Below are positions 6,695-14,651 of a stretch of 22,129 bases of DNA, one piece after another. A program made the position numbers and the translations under genes. The notes beneath the pieces were generated by a model. It saw only the letters and a program-made list of their open reading frames with translations. It was not told where the DNA came from and ran no database searches. Within the stretch, counting starts at the first letter, position 1; each line of letters opens with the position of its first letter. Origin of the DNA: an uncultured Bacteroidales bacterium (lineage in GTDB: Bacteria > Bacteroidota > Bacteroidia > Bacteroidales > P3). The stretch lies in the NCBI GenBank assembly GCA_937884485.1, contig CALGCG010000035.1, positions 1-22,129 on the forward strand, written 5' to 3'.

Positions 6695-6982
6695 TTATGT
6701 TAGAAGGTTGTGTGCACAATGCATTACGGCATCTTCCTGCCCTTTGAGGTTGCAAGCCACGAGGCTCTCGTCCTGCCGGTCGGGCAGCAGGGCGCCGTAG
6801 GCTGAGGTGACGCCGAGGAGCAGCACGGCGGCCAGGAGGGTGGAGAGGATGCGCCAGCGGCGAGCCCATGCCGGCAGGTTGGCGGTCAGGTCGGCGCCCA
6901 GGTGTGCCAGGTGCTCGCTGTCGTCGGCGCGGCGCCGTGCGGCTTCGCGGGCCAGTAGCTGTTCTATCTGTTGTTCGTTCAT
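6695..6982 (-). CDS. Small single-span membrane protein in the anti-sigma position, cassette 2
   Basis: A 95-residue protein. A charged N-terminal half (MNEQQIEQLLAREAARRRAD) is followed by one membrane span at about residues 44-62 (ILSTLLAAVLLLGVTSAYG). A short tail carries two Cys (ACNLKGQEDAVMHCAHNLL). This is the topology of small anti-sigma factors: a cytoplasmic helix to hold the sigma factor, one span and a periplasmic tail. The gene follows the sigma gene by 15 bases. No HxxxCxxC zinc motif is present, and I recognise no named family. The cassette 1 counterpart (690-1010) shares position, topology and a Cys-bearing tail, but sequence identity is low. The anti-sigma role is inferred. 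Confidence 0.65.
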   Translation of the reverse strand: MNEQQIEQLLAREAARRRADDSEHLAHLGADLTANLPAWARRWRILSTLLAAVLLLGVTSAYGALLPDRQDESLVACNLKGQEDAVMHCAHNLLT

Positions 6983-6997
6983 GGTGATGGGTTTCTG

Positions 6998-7483
6998 TTA
7001 TATCTCTTTTCTCATTTTCTCTATGATGCGGAAGCGAATCTGGCTCACCGACTTTGCTTTGATGCCGAGGAGGTTGGCGATGTCGCCCACCGAGTAGCCG
7101 TCGAGGAAGAGGTTGAGCACGCGGTGCTCGTAGTCGGAGAGGTGCCGTGCCATCTCCTCGATGCGCTCGCGGTCGTCTGAGGGGTCCTCCTGCGCAAGGG
7201 CGCTGGCCTCGTCGAGGGAGGTGATCCAGGGGCGCTGCTTGGCGTCCTGGTGCGAGAAGACGCTGCGGCAGTGGTATTTCACCCATTGGCGTTCCTGCCC
7301 TTGTGTGGCGCCGGGGCGGAGGGTGTGGCGGTAGTGCCAGAGGGCTATCAGGCACTCCTGCACAAGGTCGGCGCACTCGTCGCTACGGCCCGAGGCGTGC
7401 CACCAGCACAGTTGCCTGATGAGGGAGCTGTGGCGCTGCACCATACGGTCGAAGTCGTCGTATCTTGCGTTGTTCGTTGGCAT
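6998..7483 (-). CDS. Sigma-70 family (ECF-like) RNA polymerase sigma factor, cassette 2
   Basis: A 161-residue sigma factor. ATG 7483 is chosen over the in-frame GTG at 7495, which adds four residues. Region 2 lies at about residues 12-70 (LCWWHASGRSDECADLVQE, LWHY, QERQWV). Region 4 lies at about 110-158 (LSDYEHRVLNLFLDGYSVGD, then LLGIKAKSVSQIRFRIIEKM). The GYSVGDIANLLGIKAKSVSQ stretch is a clear helix-turn-helix. It matches the cassette 1 sigma factor along its whole length, with a better-conserved region 4. It leads a minus-strand operon of four or five genes down to the terminator at 5416-5457. Family assignment is secure; the inducing signal and regulon are unknown. Confidence 0.9.
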   Translation of the reverse strand: MPTNNARYDDFDRMVQRHSSLIRQLCWWHASGRSDECADLVQECLIALWHYRHTLRPGATQGQERQWVKYHCRSVFSHQDAKQRPWITSLDEASALAQEDPSDDRERIEEMARHLSDYEHRVLNLFLDGYSVGDIANLLGIKAKSVSQIRFRIIEKMRKEI

Positions 7484-7499
7484 ATTTTTCCGCACTTGT

Positions 7500-7525
7500 C
7501 TGTATATTATATAACAGATTTTTTT
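7500..7525 (-). promoter_or_regulatory. Putative promoter of sigma cassette 2
   Basis: On the minus strand seven A (7525-7519) are followed by TGTTATATAATATACAG (7516-7500), ending 16 bases before the sigma ATG. The same A7 plus TGT-TAT-ATA layout stands before cassette 1. The core is itself nearly palindromic, so it could be an operator as well as a promoter. Assignment rests on position and on likeness between the two sites. Confidence 0.35.
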
Positions 7526-7542
7526 CCGAATGTCTACATAGG

Positions 7543-7561
7543 GTATGTTTATTTAACATAC
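7543..7561. repeat. Perfect 7-bp inverted repeat upstream of cassette 2
   Basis: GTATGTT (7543-7549) and AACATAC (7555-7561) are exact inverted copies around TATTT. The site lies 60 bases upstream of the cassette 2 sigma start and about 115 bases downstream of the beta-galactosidase stop. There is no T tract on the minus strand after it, so an operator is more likely than a terminator. The rest of the 7484-7676 gap holds only a G-rich run near 7634-7648. Confidence 0.4.
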
Positions 7562-7676
7562 TTTAACACTTGCGGTATTGGATTTGACAGACGTGACATC
7601 TTCTTGCCCACTCCCTGCCGCGATGGGAGATGAGTGGGGGGGGGGAGGGTAGGAGGTGCTGGATGGTGCCGGAGGG

Positions 7677-10600
7677 CTATTGCTGCTTGGGGAGGAGCTC
7701 AAGCTCGTCGACCATGAGCCATGCTTTTTGCCCGGCATAGGGGTGCCATACGGGTAGCTGCGGGCGGCAGAGGAAGCGCACCTTGACGTAGTGCACGGCG
7801 CGTGCGCGGCGGGGGCTGAGGGTGTAGCGCAGGCGTCGGCTGTCGTTGTAGAGGTCGGCGGGAGGGTTCTGCAGTTGCATCTCCTGCCAGGGGCTCCAGC
7901 GGGAGCCGTCGATGCTCCAGGCGGCTTCGACGGCCAGGGGGCGCACCACCCAGTCGGCGGGGCTGTGGCTGGCGCCGGCGCTGATGGAGCCGAGGGTGGC
8001 GAAGTGGTCGAGTGTGAGGGTGAACTCGACGGTGTCCGGGGCTTCGAATCCGGCCCAAGAATGGTGCCAGTCGCCGGGGACGGCGCGGCGGCCGTCGGCC
8101 AGGGCCTGGGGGAAGCCGTCGGAGTAGATGGCGGCGGGGCGGCGGTTGCAGTCGACGGCGCTGACGGCGAGGCGGCGGTCGGCGTCGGCGGGCAGGTCGG
8201 CGTCGAAGATGTCGGGATGGCGGCGGAAGCTGACGCCTGTGGGGGCGTTGGCCGGGACGAGGAGGAAGCGGTAGCGATAGGTGCTGTCGCCGCTGAGGAG
8301 GTGGCGCTCGGCGGCACCGGGGCCGCAGGTGGCGGTGCCGAGGGGTGCGGTGCGGTGGTCGAGGGAAAGGGTGTAGTAAGGGTCGGCGGGGCCCACCTGC
8401 CACCAGCGGCGGGCGGCGGTGAGGGTGCTGTCGTCCCAGCGGCGGAGGCTGAAGTTGAGCCATCCGTCGGGGGCTACGGCGAGGAGTGCGGGCAGGCTGT
8501 CGGAGCGGAACTGCACCCACTGGGCTTCGCGGTTGCCCTGCTCCTGGGGCACCACGTACTGCGGTGCGGCGAGGAGGTCGAGGCTCTTGTACCAGAGGGC
8601 CACGCGCCGGGCCGCACGACGGTCGGGGTAGGTCTCGTGGATGTTGCCGTAGAAGGAGCAGGCGGTGTAGGCGGTGTCGAGGCCGAGCTGGATGCCGAGT
8701 TTGGGCAGGGAGCGGAAGTGGCCGCCGGGGACGACCATGTAGCTGAGCTGCACGGCGCCGGTGTAGGACACTTCGACGAGCTGCTTGAGGCGCAGGGTGC
8801 TGCCGTCGGGGGTGGTGAGGCGGAGGAGGAGTTGCACCTCGGCCAGGGTGTCGCCGTGGAGGGCTGTGGAGGCACTGACGACCTCGGTGCTGAGGCGGTC
8901 GAGGCCTTGCCAGGCGCGGCTGCCGGCGGGGTCGACGAGGTCGTTGTCGGTGGGCGGGCGCCAGAAGTTGGGGCGCAGGGGCGCGGCGAGGAGCTCGTGG
9001 TCGTCGTAGCGGTAGGAGGTGATGCTGCCGTCGGTGGCGGAGACGGTGAGATGGAAGCGGTGGCCGTAGACGCTGATGTCTATGGGCTCGCGGGAGGTGC
9101 CTTTCTTCCTGACGCCGCCGAGCATGAGGAGGCGTTTGTAGCCGTCGGCGCGTGTGGCGATGGGGGCCGGCGTCGGGGCGAGGATGGCGTTGCTGCGGCC
9201 GTGGGTGTAGACGGCTTCGACCTCGGCGGCGTGGGGGTGGGGGGTGCCGTCGGCGGCGAGGATGCCGTTGGCGCAGAAGTTGTCGTCGTCGTCGATGCCG
9301 GGCAGGCTGCCGAGGTCGCCGCCGGCGCCCCAGAGTCCATTGGCCATCGGGAAGGCCTGGTCCTTCCAGTCCCAGATGAATCCGCCCTGCAGCTGGGGGT
9401 AGCGGGCGATGGTGTCCCAGTAGTCCTGCAGGCCGCCCATGGAGTTGCCCATGGCGTGGCAGTATTCGGCCATGATGTAGGGGCGGCGGTTGCGGGGATT
9501 GCGGGCGTAGTCGGAGAGGAACTGGAGGGAGGGGTACATGATGCAGACGATGTCGGTGTTGCGGTCGAGCTCGGCGCGTTCGTAGACCACGGGGCGCGTG
9601 TTGTCCTTGCCCTTGAGGAAGCGGTAGGCCTCCTCGAAGCAGTAGCCGTTGCCGCACTCGTTGCCGAGGCTCCAGGCGATGACGGAGGGGTGGTTTCGGT
9701 CGCGCTTGTACATGTTGAAGATGCGGTCGAGGATGGGGTTGAGCCACTCTTTCTTTTTGGCCAGGGAGTGCTCGTCGTAGCCTTGGGCGTGGCTTTCGAC
9801 ATTGGCTTCGTCCCAGATGTAGATGCCGGCGGAGTCGCAGAGGTCGTACCAGAGCTCGTCGTCGGGGTAGTGGGAGGTGCGGACGGCGTTGATGCCGAGT
9901 TGCTTCATGAGGGCTATGTCGCGGCGCATCTCGTCGGGGGTGACGTAGTGGCCACTGAGGGGGGAGTGCTCGTGGCGATTTACGCCGCGGATCTCCATGG
10001 GGTGGCCGTTGAGGCGCAGCTGCCCGTTGCGGATGTCGATGTGGCGGAAGCCTATGCGCTTGGTGATGCGCTCGGTTTCATGGCCGGCGGCATCGCGGAG
10101 GGTGACGACAAGGTTGTAGAGCGTGGGGGTGGTATCGGTCCAAGGTTGTATGCCGGCGTGGCTCGATTGGTGCATTGCGAACCAGTCGCCTTTGTTGAGC
10201 TTGACGCCATGCCCGGTGCCGTTGACGGAGAAGCCGTCGGGGGTGAGCAGGTCGAACGTCACCGAGCCGCTATTCACCTCGCGGTTGAGGTCCACCATGA
10301 CGTCGAGCCTGCCGGTGCTCCAGTCGGCGGTGTCGAGGTCGGCGACAATCTTGATGTCCGTGATGTAGGTTGACGGCACGGAGTAGAGCTCTACGTCGCG
10401 TGTGATGCCACTCATGCGCCACATGTCCTGGCATTCGAGGTAGGAGCCGTCGCACCAGCGGACGACCTTCACCTTGAGGTCGTTCTGGCCGTCGCGCAGG
10501 TAGCGCGTGATGTCCCACTCGGCGGGAGTCTTGGAGTCCTGGCTGTAGCCCACCTCGCGGCCGTTGATGTAGAGGTACATGGCCGACTTGACGGCGCCGA

Positions 10601-11006
10601 ACTTGATGATGGTGCGCCGTCCGCGCCAGGTGGCGGGAAGGGTGAAGGTGCGGGCGTAGACGCCCGTGGGGTTGTAGTCGGTGGGGGCGTAGGGGGGATT
10701 GGAGGGGAACTCGTTGCGCATGTTGACATAGACGGGCACGCCGAAGCCCTGCAACTCGATGTTGCCGGGCACGCGGATGGAGTCACATCGGGTGGGGGAG
10801 AGGGTGGCTTGCGAGGGGTTGTCGAAGATGCGGAACTGCCAGGTGCCGTTGAGGCAGAGGCGCCAGCAGTCGCCGTCGGGGATGATGCGGTCGTGGGGTT
10901 GCATCTTGTTGAGGCGGTAGACCTCAAGGTTGTTCCAATAGGGTTGCCCCTGGGCGGCGAAGGCAGCCAGGAACAGGAGGGCGAGGAGTGTGCTTTTGCG
11001 AGCCAT
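7677..11006 (-). CDS. Secreted GH2 family beta-galactosidase (LacZ-like) with extra C-terminal domain
   Basis: An 1109-residue glycoside hydrolase of family 2. Signal peptide: MARKSTLLALLFLAAFAAQG. Domains in order: sugar-binding jelly roll (about 45-220), immunoglobulin-like (about 220-330), catalytic barrel (about 330-630), LacZ domain 5 / Bgal small chain (about 650-930), and an added beta-rich domain (about 940-1109) resembling a discoidin/F5-8 carbohydrate-binding module. The acid/base is Glu450 in SLGNECGNG and the nucleophile Glu514 in MAEYCHAMGNS. GVNRHEHSP and WGAGGDLG are also typical. It should remove terminal beta-galactosyl residues from glycans in the periplasm or at the surface; linkage and exact substrate cannot be read here. 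It starts 18 bases after the M48 gene and is probably co-transcribed with it. No SusC/SusD pair lies nearby, so this is not a full polysaccharide utilisation locus. Confidence 0.93.
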   Translation of the reverse strand: MARKSTLLALLFLAAFAAQGQPYWNNLEVYRLNKMQPHDRIIPDGDCWRLCLNGTWQFRIFDNPSQATLSPTRCDSIRVPGNIELQGFGVPVYVNMRNEFPSNPPYAPTDYNPTGVYARTFTLPATWRGRRTIIKFGAVKSAMYLYINGREVGYSQDSKTPAEWDITRYLRDGQNDLKVKVVRWCDGSYLECQDMWRMSGITRDVELYSVPSTYITDIKIVADLDTADWSTGRLDVMVDLNREVNSGSVTFDLLTPDGFSVNGTGHGVKLNKGDWFAMHQSSHAGIQPWTDTTPTLYNLVVTLRDAAGHETERITKRIGFRHIDIRNGQLRLNGHPMEIRGVNRHEHSPLSGHYVTPDEMRRDIALMKQLGINAVRTSHYPDDELWYDLCDSAGIYIWDEANVESHAQGYDEHSLAKKKEWLNPILDRIFNMYKRDRNHPSVIAWSLGNECGNGYCFEEAYRFLKGKDNTRPVVYERAELDRNTDIVCIMYPSLQFLSDYARNPRNRRPYIMAEYCHAMGNSMGGLQDYWDTIARYPQLQGGFIWDWKDQAFPMANGLWGAGGDLGSLPGIDDDDNFCANGILAADGTPHPHAAEVEAVYTHGRSNAILAPTPAPIATRADGYKRLLMLGGVRKKGTSREPIDISVYGHRFHLTVSATDGSITSYRYDDHELLAAPLRPNFWRPPTDNDLVDPAGSRAWQGLDRLSTEVVSASTALHGDTLAEVQLLLRLTTPDGSTLRLKQLVEVSYTGAVQLSYMVVPGGHFRSLPKLGIQLGLDTAYTACSFYGNIHETYPDRRAARRVALWYKSLDLLAAPQYVVPQEQGNREAQWVQFRSDSLPALLAVAPDGWLNFSLRRWDDSTLTAARRWWQVGPADPYYTLSLDHRTAPLGTATCGPGAAERHLLSGDSTYRYRFLLVPANAPTGVSFRRHPDIFDADLPADADRRLAVSAVDCNRRPAAIYSDGFPQALADGRRAVPGDWHHSWAGFEAPDTVEFTLTLDHFATLGSISAGASHSPADWVVRPLAVEAAWSIDGSRWSPWQEMQLQNPPADLYNDSRRLRYTLSPRRARAVHYVKVRFLCRPQLPVWHPYAGQKAWLMVDELELLPKQQ

Positions 11007-11024
11007 GGGATATATGCTGTGGGG

Positions 11025-13691
11025 TCAGAAAGGCAGGAATCCAAGGCCGATTTTGATGGTCAGTAGGTTGCTCAGGGCGGCGTCGGCGAAGGGTATGTCG
11101 TTCTCGCGGTTGCTTCCGAAGTAGGTGCGGGTGATGCCGAAGGTGTAGGCGTACAGAACCTCGTAGTTGAAAATCAGACGGTCGAGGAAGACGTAGTTCC
11201 GCCCCATGCCCGCGTGGACGCCGAAGGTGTTGCAGGCATTGTTGTCGTTGTAGTCATTCATGTGCACCCAGTGGACGCCGAAGGTATTGTAGAAGCCGTG
11301 GGGGGCGAAGCTGGTGAACGGGTATCGGCGTATGGCGAGGCCAAGGGTGAGCTGGTCCGACGAAACCGGTTTGCCTGTGTTTTCGTCCATCACGTCGGGG
11401 TAGCCTTCGTGGTAGCGTGCCCATGCGGCGAGGGAGTAGTTGCTCTTGACGGCATACTCCAGTGAGAACCATGGCGTAAAAGCCACGAAGTGGTTCTCGC
11501 TCCACGGCGAAAGCCCAGCCATGCCGAAGGCGGCACCGGCGGCAATGGCAGCCCGGCGCCCCAAGAAACCTTTGGACCTCTCGCCTCTCATGCCTCGGGC
11601 ATAGGAATCGTAGAGCATGGCGTCCACCAGGTCGTTGTGGTCGGCCATCCGGTAGTTGTAGTTCTGCTTGGTGAGCACCTCGCCGCGTCGAGCATCGACG
11701 GTGAGTGTGGCCAGGGCGGTATTCTCTATGCCGGTGAAGAAGTCGACGAAGGCCATGGGCAGCAGTATCGGCAGGAATATCGAGTGGAACATGAAAGTGC
11801 GAGGTGTGTACTCAACGTTGAGCATGGCGGTGAGGTTCACGCGGCTGGCCTTGTAGCGGTCCATCAGGTCGTCCATCTCGGGCTGCACGGAGTTGTGTAT
11901 GTGGAAAGCACCTTTGACAAGCCAGAACTCGTTCATCCATTCGCAGAGGGTGAGGAAGTCGTTGTATTGGGATGCATCGGTCATCTGGTGCAGCATGTCG
12001 TCGGAGAAGTCGACGCTTCGCATGCCCAGGCGCCTGATGTTGAGTGCCAGCCGCTGGGAGAGGCGACGTTCGTTGGCGTCGCTTTTTGCCACCTTTACCT
12101 CGTCGGTTTGGTAGTCTGTGATGATACATGTGGGGTTGAACAGCAGCACGCCGTTGGCGCCGGCGGTGTCAATGTGTTCGAGTTCGGCTGTGCCTGCCAG
12201 GTGGTGGTTGAGCAGGGGTGCCAGGGTGCTGTCGGCCATCATGAGGTCGGTCAGGGCGTAGGCCATGGGGCTCTGTTCGGTCTGCTCGCGGCGTTTGCGG
12301 CGTATGCGCTCGTATTTCGACAGGTCATTGCCGTCGCCGAGGGTGTCGGCATCGGCAGACGAGGGCAACTCCTCAAGGTAATCGCCGATATTCTTCTTGG
12401 CGCCGAAGCGCAGCTCCTCCATCAGATCGTCGGCCATGAGGCGGTATTCCGTCTGCTCGGGGAAGCGCATGTGCTGTGTCCATACGGCGTGGAGTGCTGT
12501 CAGTAGAGCCTGCTCGTCGGTCATCCTCGTCATGGCGTAGTACACCTGTTGGCTTTCGCCCTGTACCTCGCTGTAGTCCTGCTTGGCCACCGACGTGCCG
12601 TGCACCTTGTGCAGCGCCTGGCTGTAGAGCGCGAAGGCCATCAGGCGTTCAAGGGTGCGGGCGTCGGCCTCGCTGCAGTTGCCGCGGCGCAGCAGCCAGG
12701 CGTTGTAGAAGGCCCGGGCGTATTGCCCGTGGATGACCTCCTGGCGCACACATTCAATCCGCGCCTGGTGGCGCAGGGCGAGGAACTCCTCGCGGCTGAT
12801 GGTGACGAAGGCCTTGCCCCCATGCCCCTGCATCAGCGCGGCGCATTTGCGGCGTCGGCTGAGGATGTTGGGGTGGGTGCTGCTGCGGTCGTCGTAGTTG
12901 TCGCGGCTGCTGATGCTGGCCACGCTGCGCAGCCAGCAGCCGGTAAGCTGGTAGTGGGGCGTGTTGAAATAGGTGGTGTCGAACTCCACATCGTCGAAAG
13001 GCAGTGCACCGTACTGCAGCACGTCGAACACGCCCTCGGTCACCCCCTGGTCGTAGGGACTGCGGGCGTAGAACATGGCGATGCCCAGCGAGTCGGCCTC
13101 GTTCTCCATTTCGCGGCTGCGGCTGTGCTGGCGCAGGAATTCCGTCAGCTCGCGCTGCTCCTCGTCCAGCTCCGCGTCGTTGTCTTTTTTACGTCTGCCC
13201 ACCAGCTCTTCGATGTTATGCGAGCGGAAATAGTGGATGATTTCGTGGCTCAGCACAAAGGCTATCTGGGCCTCGTTCTCGGCCTGTGCTACCAGGCCCA
13301 GGTTGACGAAGACCATGCCCTGGCCTGTGGCGTAGGCGTTCACCTCGGGGCTGTTGATGGTATAGAAGCGCAACTCCGAGCGCAACTCTGGAAAGTCTCT
13401 GAGCAGCGTGTCGGCTATGCGTTCCAGCATCCGGCTCACCGCGTCACCATAGACAATGCGGCCGCTGGCCAGCATCTTGCTGGTGTGGTATGAGGCCTTC
13501 ATCACCTCCTGTTTGTTTCTCACCCGCCCTCCCAGGTATTTCTCGGCACGCTGCATGTCTGTCTCGTAGAGCTCCTCGACGGACATCTTCAGGTCTGCCG
13601 GCACCGGCCCCACGCTGCGTATCTGCCCCCGCGCAAGGCTCCCTGCCATTGTCAGCAACAGCGCTGCCGTCAGTGTTGTTATTCGTCTCAT
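11025..13691 (-). CDS. M48-type zinc metallopeptidase with barrel-like C-terminal domain
   Basis: An 888-residue exported protein. ATG 13691 gives signal MRRITTLTAALLLTMAGSLARGQ; the in-frame TTG at 13703 is not needed. The N-terminal part is an M48 peptidase: HEIIH (His149, Glu150, His153) with third ligand Glu196 and Asp200 in ENEAD, the spacing of BepA/Ste24 relatives. The middle (about 300-640) has no motif I can name. The last ~200 residues alternate aromatic and polar positions (LGLAIRRYPFTSFAPHGFYN, FGVHAGMGRNYVFLDRLIF) and end in LLTIKIGLGFLPF, with a final Phe as in outer-membrane barrels. M48 proteins of the BepA type help quality control of outer-membrane proteins but carry TPRs, not a barrel. 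This join is unusual. It heads the minus-strand pair with the beta-galactosidase. Confidence 0.85.
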   Translation of the reverse strand: MRRITTLTAALLLTMAGSLARGQIRSVGPVPADLKMSVEELYETDMQRAEKYLGGRVRNKQEVMKASYHTSKMLASGRIVYGDAVSRMLERIADTLLRDFPELRSELRFYTINSPEVNAYATGQGMVFVNLGLVAQAENEAQIAFVLSHEIIHYFRSHNIEELVGRRKKDNDAELDEEQRELTEFLRQHSRSREMENEADSLGIAMFYARSPYDQGVTEGVFDVLQYGALPFDDVEFDTTYFNTPHYQLTGCWLRSVASISSRDNYDDRSSTHPNILSRRRKCAALMQGHGGKAFVTISREEFLALRHQARIECVRQEVIHGQYARAFYNAWLLRRGNCSEADARTLERLMAFALYSQALHKVHGTSVAKQDYSEVQGESQQVYYAMTRMTDEQALLTALHAVWTQHMRFPEQTEYRLMADDLMEELRFGAKKNIGDYLEELPSSADADTLGDGNDLSKYERIRRKRREQTEQSPMAYALTDLMMADSTLAPLLNHHLAGTAELEHIDTAGANGVLLFNPTCIITDYQTDEVKVAKSDANERRLSQRLALNIRRLGMRSVDFSDDMLHQMTDASQYNDFLTLCEWMNEFWLVKGAFHIHNSVQPEMDDLMDRYKASRVNLTAMLNVEYTPRTFMFHSIFLPILLPMAFVDFFTGIENTALATLTVDARRGEVLTKQNYNYRMADHNDLVDAMLYDSYARGMRGERSKGFLGRRAAIAAGAAFGMAGLSPWSENHFVAFTPWFSLEYAVKSNYSLAAWARYHEGYPDVMDENTGKPVSSDQLTLGLAIRRYPFTSFAPHGFYNTFGVHWVHMNDYNDNNACNTFGVHAGMGRNYVFLDRLIFNYEVLYAYTFGITRTYFGSNRENDIPFADAALSNLLTIKIGLGFLPF

Positions 13692-13734
13692 CGTTTGGTC
13701 CAAAATGCGTGTAAATGCTTGTGAAAAAGTGGTG

Positions 13735-13765
13735 CAAAGATACTATTTTTTGCCGACAGGACAAA
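13735..13765 (-). promoter_or_regulatory. Bacteroidota promoter for the M48-GH2 operon
   Basis: On the minus strand TTTG (13765-13762), a 19-base spacer and TATCTTTG (13742-13735) match the Bacteroidota -33/-7 consensus. The -7 box lies 43 bases before the ATG at 13691. It interleaves with the plus-strand promoter at 13749-13781. Confidence 0.8.
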
Positions 13766-13781
13766 ATTTTTTGTATCTTTG
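13749..13781 (+). promoter_or_regulatory. Bacteroidota promoter for the 13848-rsgA pair
   Basis: TTTG (13749-13752), a 21-base spacer and TATCTTTG (13774-13781) match the -33/-7 consensus. Transcription would begin near 13788, about 60 bases before the ATG at 13848. This also shows that the TTG at 13779 cannot be the start codon of that gene. Confidence 0.8.
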
Positions 13782-13847
13782 CAAGAGAAGAGCCAATGCC
13801 CGAAGATGTGCAAGGACAACGGACTCAATCAATTGCAAGATAACGTT

Positions 13848-14651
13848 ATGACAAAAAAAGCGCTCTATGCCACTGCTTTCATGCTGCTGACGGCCTTCGC
13901 CGCCCGGTCGCAGACGGTGCCCCATTATGTCTATATTCCGCAGTACATCCATGTCCCCAGCGGCCCCACCAAGCCGTGGGACGGCCATTCGCTCGTGGCC
14001 CTGTACGCCGGCACCGGCTTCTTCTCGCAGCCCTCCGAGAGCTTCTTCTCGCCCCTCTCCTACACACCCTACATACCCTTCACGGTCTCCTTCCGCTACG
14101 GTGCCGAGAAGAACTTCTCGCCCCGCTTCTTCTGGGGCATGCACGGCGAGGTGTCCTTCTACCGCTTCGGCTACGACTATGCCTACGACGGCGACTCGCT
14201 CCGCTCCTATTCCCCACAGGGCATCTCCTCCACAGGCCACGACATCGAGCGCTCGGAACGCCTCTGGATCCTCTCCGCCGAGGAGGGCTTCACCATAGGC
14301 TACTGCCCCAGCCGCGCCCTCTCCCTCAGCCTCACCGCCGGCATCTGCCTCGACTTCCTGACCCACTACGACCGCTCCGAGCGCTACGTCAACCGCCTCA
14401 CCGGTGCCGTCGCCGACGAGGACAGCGACAGCGACCTCTCCCTCTTCAAGTTCTCCACCATGGGCTTCCTCTTCCGCGCCGAGGCGCAATATTTCCTCAC
14501 CGGAGGCCTCTTCCTCTCCCTCGCCGCCAAGGCGCAGGTCCATGTGCGCACCGGCACCTACGACGACCCCTTCGGCACCAACCGTTACAGCCTCCTGCTC
14601 GGCGTGGGTTATACCTCTTTCCGCAAAAATAGCGTTCTCACCGATGATTGA
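13848..14651 (+). CDS. Predicted outer-membrane beta-barrel protein
   Basis: A 267-residue exported protein. ATG 13848 gives the signal MTKKALYATAFMLLTAFAAR followed by SQ; ATG 13806 is a less likely start because it puts a polar stretch before the signal. The mature part is rich in aromatic residues in alternating strands: HSLVALYAGTGFFSQ, FTVSFRYGAEKNFSPRFFWG, GFLFRAEAQYFLTGGLFLSL and NRYSLLLGVGYTSF. This is what a small outer-membrane barrel looks like. Acidic loops (DEDSDSD) break the strands. No named family is certain. The stop overlaps the rsgA start by eight bases, so the two are translated from one message although their jobs seem unrelated. Confidence 0.72.
   Translation: MTKKALYATAFMLLTAFAARSQTVPHYVYIPQYIHVPSGPTKPWDGHSLVALYAGTGFFSQPSESFFSPLSYTPYIPFTVSFRYGAEKNFSPRFFWGMHGEVSFYRFGYDYAYDGDSLRSYSPQGISSTGHDIERSERLWILSAEEGFTIGYCPSRALSLSLTAGICLDFLTHYDRSERYVNRLTGAVADEDSDSDLSLFKFSTMGFLFRAEAQYFLTGGLFLSLAAKAQVHVRTGTYDDPFGTNRYSLLLGVGYTSFRKNSVLTDD

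Noticed and set aside
7699..9747. A 682-codon Arg/Pro/His-rich frame on the minus strand
   Set aside because: It is an off-frame reading of the beta-galactosidase; the composition is low-complexity and no start or domain supports it.
7791..10373. An 860-codon open frame on the plus strand
   Set aside because: It lies wholly antisense to the GH2 beta-galactosidase, whose product has full family motifs. The translation is Gly/Ala/Val/Glu-rich with no motif, as expected from a GC-rich gene read backwards.
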